From positions 24,756,272 to 24,820,271 of the forward strand of contig NC_026659.2 of the NCBI RefSeq assembly GCF_000004075.3: DNA of 64,000 nucleotides. The letters run 5' to 3'. Below, in pieces: positions 58,570 through 64,000 of the stretch. The translations under genes were made by a program, and so were the position numbers. Below the pieces are notes generated by a model. It searched no databases and was not told the origin of the DNA. It saw nothing but the letters and a program-made list of their open reading frames with translations. Position 1 is the stretch's first letter. Every line of letters begins with the position of its first letter. Origin of the DNA: Cucumis sativus. Its lineage: Eukaryota > Streptophyta > Magnoliopsida > Cucurbitales > Cucurbitaceae.

Positions 58570-61500
58570 ATGGATTCCAAACAATTTGACCTCTCTTCTT
58601 CCCTCCCCTCACACAGGTATATATAATTCCATATTCAATCACCCCATCCATCTCATCCCTTTCCTCTCATTCCACTCTCTCAATTTTGTTTTTAATTACT
58701 CCCCTGCAGGTGGTGGTCGAAGAACACCGTTGCGATCGTCACCGGAGCGAATAAGGGCATAGGATTTGCCCTAGTTAGGAAATTAGCGCAATCGGAACTC
58801 ACTGTCGTATTAACGGCTAGAGATGAAGTAAGAGGATTAAAAGCCGTTGAAACGCTGCGAAATGAAGGACTAGGCCATGTTCTGTTCCGGCGTCTTGATG
58901 TTTCCGATCCCGACTCCATTGTTGCCTTCGCCGCCTGGTTCGGTTCCAATTTTCAAGCTCTCGACATTCTTGTGAGTATTTCTTTCTTAATTTTTGGAAT
59001 TAATCTTCCTTCCTTCCTTCACTTTCTCTCTCGCTTTGCATCATCATTTCACTTGCACGCATTCTGTTTCTTAGGGAACGCAACTACTCTTCGTTTTCTT
59101 CTTTATAAATTTGCAAATTCATCCCTGAAGTTTGGTGAAATTAGAATTGTTAGTGTCCTGTCACGTCACGGACTTATAAACAACACTTCACTTCAGCCGA
59201 TGCTCCATTCTATTCTGTCTCTTGTTGTCACGTTGTGTTAATTAAAATTACGATCCTTCAAATCTCCACAAAATGTGCCCAAAATATCCATATATATGTA
59301 TGTAGTAAGTGAATACTCATTGTTCTCAACAAATTATTATCATTATTTTCTTAGATTACATGTTCATAGTCTGTACTATTTTTTTAACATTAAAATAACT
59401 TACATATATCTTCCAAATACAAATTCTTATTACCCAATTCTTATAATTATGCTATCAGCTCCTTGCCATTTTTGTTTTCTAAATTATGGTTTGAGATTTT
59501 TCAAGTTCTCCTAACCATTTCATTTCTACTTTTTTTTAAAATTATTTTTTATATAATTCCAATAAAAAATTATTTGTTTTTTTTTTAAATCCAGTCTAAT
59601 AATCGGACAGATTGGACTACCCAAGTTGAAAATTTTGGTTTTTTTTGAGTTGAGTTGAAAACTTTAGTTCAATGCACTCGAATATATATATATATAAAAG
59701 TAAAGTGAGAAGTATTGCGTTAAACAATTGTGTAAGAAGTTAAGTGATCGTATAAAAAGTTAGTCGATTATTTAAGAAGGAAACGATCGCTTGGATTAGG
59801 AATGAAAAAAAAATAACCCGACGACCAAACCCCTAAAATTAAAAAGTTAATTGGATTAATTTGGGTTGTCAATCCAACCAATTCGAAAATACGGATTGGT
59901 TGAGAATGTTTCCCAATCCAACCTGTTTACACTTCTATCTTTTTCTTTTCTTTATTTAGAATGTAAGTTGAGTATCTCGGATGGACGTCCTTGATGTAAC
60001 TGTGTGTTTAGTTTTACTTTTTAAAGTGTTTGTTTTAAAGAATAGATCTTTACGAAAAAATTTAAAGTTTTTTAGAACCTTTCGTTTAAATCCAAACGAT
60101 ATTATTGAAGAATATAATTTTCTTTTATAGTCTAGGTATGCTCTATGTTTGCCTTGTCTTTTCTGTTTTTTGTTTTTGTTAATTCTGTTGGTTCTATTTT
60201 GTTTTTATGTTAGTTCACATAGTTAGGTATGAGACAAATAAATTTTGTAGGTGAATTTAATATAAACGGTGGTGAAGCCATTGGAATGAGTAATTTAAGA
60301 TCTGTGTGACAGAGGATGAAATTCAAAATTAATTATTGATTAAAGTAAAAAACGAAATAAATGTCATATTAGATAATAGAAATAAAATAGGATTCAAACT
60401 GTTTTTTCAAACCTAATTAACTAACTCAGTGTTTGAGACACTCTAAGTTTTCCATTTAGTTGACAAGATGATATAGACTTTGACTTACAGTATGATTAAA
60501 TTTTTCTGAAGTATTTATAAATTTAGGACATTTTCAAATATTTAGAAAATTTCTTTTAGGATGTTAGTAATCTTTAAACACGTTCAACCTTGAAAGATTT
60601 GTTATAGAGACCTAAGTAATTGTAGAGTTATTTTTGTTTGTAATTTATTATAGGAGACATGATCACATGTTATGCTATAATATTCTTATTTAATAGTTCT
60701 ACCAAAGATTTTAAAAAGTGGAAAACAAAAGTCAAAGAATTATTGGGTTTCATTTCACGTTTCTTTAAAAGAAAAGTAAAAACTGTTGTCTTGTGGGGGA
60801 CGACTGGCAATAACTTTATGTAACTCTTTTTTTTCCAACTTTTTTCGTTTTATTAATGTTTTACAACCCTTTTTAGCCATAAGAATCAACACTTTCTAAA
60901 ACTTCAATATATTGCGAAATAAATAAATATACATATATATATTATTTGTTTGTATTGACCAATCTTCATTTTTGTGTATTTCCACTTGAGTTGGGCACAA
61001 AGTCTAGTCTTCATAACCTCAAAAAAAAGTTATGCTCTTTGACTACTACCTCCACGCCGCCCCCCTCTCGCCAGGATTATATCATACACACGCTACAATA
61101 ATATTCCACTCAATTATGATAGTTAGGTTGCTTTTTTTTGTTTATTTTAGTTTCCCACCTTTGAAAAATATGTTCGTTGTATATTCCTAAGTTTTGAAAA
61201 GCATTCCCATTTAGTTAGAGTTTTCAAAATGCATTGTTTTTTATGAACTGTGGTTGAACAATTAGATGATTGGTAAAAACATACCATATCACTTCCTTTG
61301 TGCTATGTGGTTGGTATAGATCGCAAAAAAGAGAGATTGAGTCCCACATAACATATGTAAATAATTAAATTCCATTTTTTTTTTTTTTTGTTTAATAATA
61401 AATATTCACATAAGTGAGATTTGGTTGGGTCTTGATTTACTCATGCAGGTAAACAATGCAGCAGTGTCATTCAATGACATATACGAGAACTCAGTTGAAA

Positions 61501-62125
61501 ACGCAGAAACAGTCATGAAAACAAATTTTTACGGCCCAAAACTACTGATCGAAGCTCTAATTCCTTACTTCCGCTCTTCTTCTTCCAAAACCCGAATTCT
61601 AAATATCACCTCAAGGCTGGGAACCGTAGATGTAAATTAAATTAACTTTTGTTTTTTTCATTGAGATGATTATATTTATACTTCATATTTGATATAATAT
61701 TGTTATCTAAAATAATGCAGAAAGTAAGGAACGTAAAAGTGAAAGAGATTCTAGAGAGTAAAGATGTGAGTGAGGAAGACATTGAGGGTGTAGTGAATGC
61801 ATTTCTGGAGGACGTGAAGACAGGGACGTGGAAGAAGGGAGGCTGGCCGGCACTATGGACTGAATATGCCATGTCGAAGCTGGCGTTGAACACTTACACT
61901 AGAGTTTTGGCGAAGCGATACGGTGTGTATGGGAGTGTGAGTGTGAATAGTTTTTGCCCTGGCTTCACACAGACGTCGATGACAGGTGGGAAAGGAACAC
62001 ATACAGCTGATGCCGCCGCACTCGTTGGTTCTAGACTCGCTTTGTTGCCGCCTCACCTGTTACCTACAGGCCAATTCTTCTTCTGGGGGCCTAACTATAC
62101 AGTACCCAGAAAGTCTAAATTATAG
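58570..62125 (+). CDS. short-chain dehydrogenase/reductase (carbonyl/salutaridine reductase-like)
   Basis: Four exons: 58570-58616, 58710-58971, 61449-61631 and 61721-62125, with GT/AG borders and agreeing phases, giving 298 residues. Classical SDR marks are all present: TGANKGIG at 27-34 (NADPH loop), LDV near residue 76, NNAA at 105-108, catalytic S158 in NITSRLG, and Y213/K217 in YAMSK. The ~40 residues between S158 and Y213 are the long insertion typical of the plant carbonyl reductase/(+)-neomenthol/salutaridine reductase branch, monomeric cytosolic enzymes that reduce ketones or aldehydes with NADPH; the substrate cannot be predicted. There is no transit peptide. Intron 2 is 2.5 kb and contains a hAT-like repeat. 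A decayed duplicate of the last exon follows at 62401. Identity as an SDR is certain; subfamily is inference. Confidence 0.93.
59593..59942. mobile_element. hAT-like non-autonomous element in SDR intron 2
   Basis: The reverse complement of the 3' end reads TAGAAGTGTAAACAGGTTGG and continues parallel to the start of the element at 25065 (TAGGGGTGTAATCGGGTTGG), including 'attctcaacc' and 'cgaatt' words. The 5' border is approximate. Confidence 0.45.
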
Positions 62126-62400
62126 AACCACATACTCTTCATCTTTGTTGCTTCTTGTTTTAATAATGCTGCTATATTATTTATATATTCTTGAATTTTC
62201 ATAAACATAACGGTTCAAAATTACTATTGGAATAGAATTTTCTTATAACTTCAAATGAAAATTAGGAGATGGTAGTTGATAGTGACTTCTCAATTGTCAA
62301 AAAATTCTAAAAGACTTTTATGCTATAGATATAATCTTAAACAAGAGATTTTAGGCACTTTGAGTATAGTATAGTTTATGTTTCAAGGTGTACTACATTA
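62126..62400. other. 3' flank of the SDR gene
   Basis: 3' UTR and spacer; no feature recognised. Confidence 0.5.
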
Positions 62401-62605
62401 GGTTGAAAGCTTGAACACTTACACCAAAGTTTTGGCAAAGTGACATACATTCATTAGTGTGTTGAATAGTTTTTTCATTTGCTTCACACAAACATGCGTC
62501 GTCCACACGACAGATATCGTTGTCACCTTACCGACTATCAGCTGGCCCGTTCTTATGGAGAACCTAACTATAATAATGTATCTATGAAACTCCAAATTAT
62601 AAACT
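62401..62605 (+). pseudogene. decayed fragment of an SDR last exon
   Basis: 'gcttgaacacttacaccaaag', 'gttttggcaaagtgacatac', 'tgaatagttttttcatttgc' and 'ttcacacaaacatgcgtcg' follow 61880-61980 of the intact gene (ttgaacacttacactag.., gttttggcgaagcgatac, tgaatagtttttgccctgg, ttcacacagacgtcg). After a gap, 'ctggcccgttcttatgg', 'cctaactata' and 'ctccaaattata' follow its 3' end. Stops and deletions break the frame. It is the remnant of a tandem duplicate. Confidence 0.75.
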
Positions 62606-64000
62606 GTGGGGAATGGCAATGACACACCTTGTTCCATGCCATTCCCTTTTCTATAATAATTCAATTTCTTCAAAAGAAATTGTCATATAATAGACATTTG
62701 CTGTACTGTTTGAACACCACATAGATGATTGCTACTAGCTAGCTAGTCTTTTCTTATAAACATACCCTTCAACTTCTTTCATTCTTTTAAAAGTTACAGT
62801 AGCAAATATTACAATTAAATTTTTGAAAATGTTTCAAAACTATCTCATCAACTTTGATGGTTAACTAAGACATATTCGACATAAACATCTTTCGTGATTT
62901 AATACTAACAATCAATAATCAATAAACTATAAATTATAATATAATGTACCATAAACAAATTTGTATATTAAAATTGTGCAATAGAAAAAGAAATCATTAG
63001 AAAGATATTTATATTTGTGAAGATTGGGTTCAGGAAATATGTTGAAAAATGAAGTCAATCATCTTTCAATAATTGGGGACTAAGTCTAACAAAGTAACAA
63101 ACGAGGAAAAGGCAAAAGTTTATAAATATATTGAATATTATTCGGACGTGAATTATATAATAATTAAATAAGATTATTGGCAATAATTAAGATCATGACA
63201 AAATATTTTCGTTCACACTACATGGGACTTTATTATATTGTTTATTTATTATTATCATTGTTACTTTTGGATTTATATTTTATTAAATTAAATTGTTGAA
63301 ATGCTTACGACATAATATTTCTTATGAAAATTACTACAAAATGCCAAAATATTTAGATCGTTTATATAAATAATATTAAATAAATTATTTGATGTCACAT
63401 AAGATATGTACACAACTATCGTAGTAGATAGTTTTTGTTATAGTATCATTTGAAATAAGAGAAAAACAATGTAAAAGAAATACTTTCGTTTTCAATGCCT
63501 TTGTGAGATCGATGAACATGAGACAAATAACTCATTCCCAAAACTTATGTTATGTACGTATGTGTTTAACTCCTTCAACAATAATCAAAGATCTTTTAGT
63601 TATATCAAACTAGTCATTTTAGCTTAAGTATATATATATTACCCACTTGATCTACCAAGTCGATATGGTGCAAATTGATCGATTGATAGGATTGACCTTG
63701 CAAAACCTATTGAAAATGTTACACTAAGTAATTAAATATGTGTTTATATACATCATGTCATATTAATTGATCACTATTTTATATTTAATTCATTTATGAG
63801 AAGATAGAATTAGCTAACATATAAAAGAAAATAATAATAATAATTAAAAGAGATACACCAACTTAAACTAAACTATTAATATATATTTGTTAATTATGCC
63901 AAGTTGCTATATTTTAAATCTTAAATCCATTTTTGGATCTATGTGTGAAAAAGAAAATTCACCTATGAAATGAAAAAATAAAATATAAAACTACCAAAAC
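62606..64000. other. AT-rich intergenic region
   Basis: No gene, RNA gene or recognisable element seen. Only short AT-rich microsatellite-like stretches (for example near 63630 and 63830). Confidence 0.55.

Overview
This is nuclear DNA from a flowering plant (eudicot). Genes have spliced exons with canonical GT/AG borders, gene bodies sit in very AT-rich spacers, and several promoters carry plant site II (TGGGCC/T) and telo-box (AAACCCTA) elements. All gene families are plant-specific or have plant-type structures: MORF RNA-editing factors, organellar mTERFs, the CASTOR ion channel and plastid O-acetylserine (thiol) lyase. The overall look, including the style of the 'GGGTTGGGTTGG' and 'TTGCTATATTTG' small repeats, reminded me of cucurbit genomes. 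That is an impression only and was not tested.

Layout. 1.5-10.0 kb holds two tandem minus-strand MORF1-like genes, one short (304 aa) and one with a huge Gly/Tyr/Gln-rich repeat tail (899 aa). 11.3-22.7 kb is a plus-strand cluster of four mTERF genes: two of 373 aa, one of 491 aa with an internal tandem duplication, and one truncated pseudogene. Their flanks are scarred by a copia fragment, a solo LTR and a MITE. 26.0-28.1 kb is 60S ribosomal protein L5 in nine exons. 29.0-29.6 kb is a small two-exon gene for a putative thylakoid-targeted protein. 29.9-35.5 kb (minus) is the nuclear-envelope ion channel CASTOR. 37.8-38.8 kb is the U5 snRNP 40-kDa WD40 protein. 38.8-46.7 kb is a gene desert with SINE and MITE relics. 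46.7-53.2 kb is a ten-exon plastid cysteine synthase. 58.6-62.1 kb is a four-exon short-chain dehydrogenase/reductase, followed by a decayed piece of a second copy.

The genes do not form one pathway. A loose theme is organelle gene expression and metabolism (two MORFs, three intact mTERFs, plastid cysteine synthase, thylakoid protein). Two clusters, MORF and mTERF, are evolving by tandem duplication, internal repeat expansion and premature stops.

The most striking observation is in CASTOR. Two alternative versions of one 99-nt exon lie side by side. Both are in phase 0, both encode 33 residues ending in a GWRRD-x-x-DMI motif, and they are separated by only 55 nt. This is the geometry expected of mutually exclusive exons, in a region that begins the second half of the channel's cytosolic domain.
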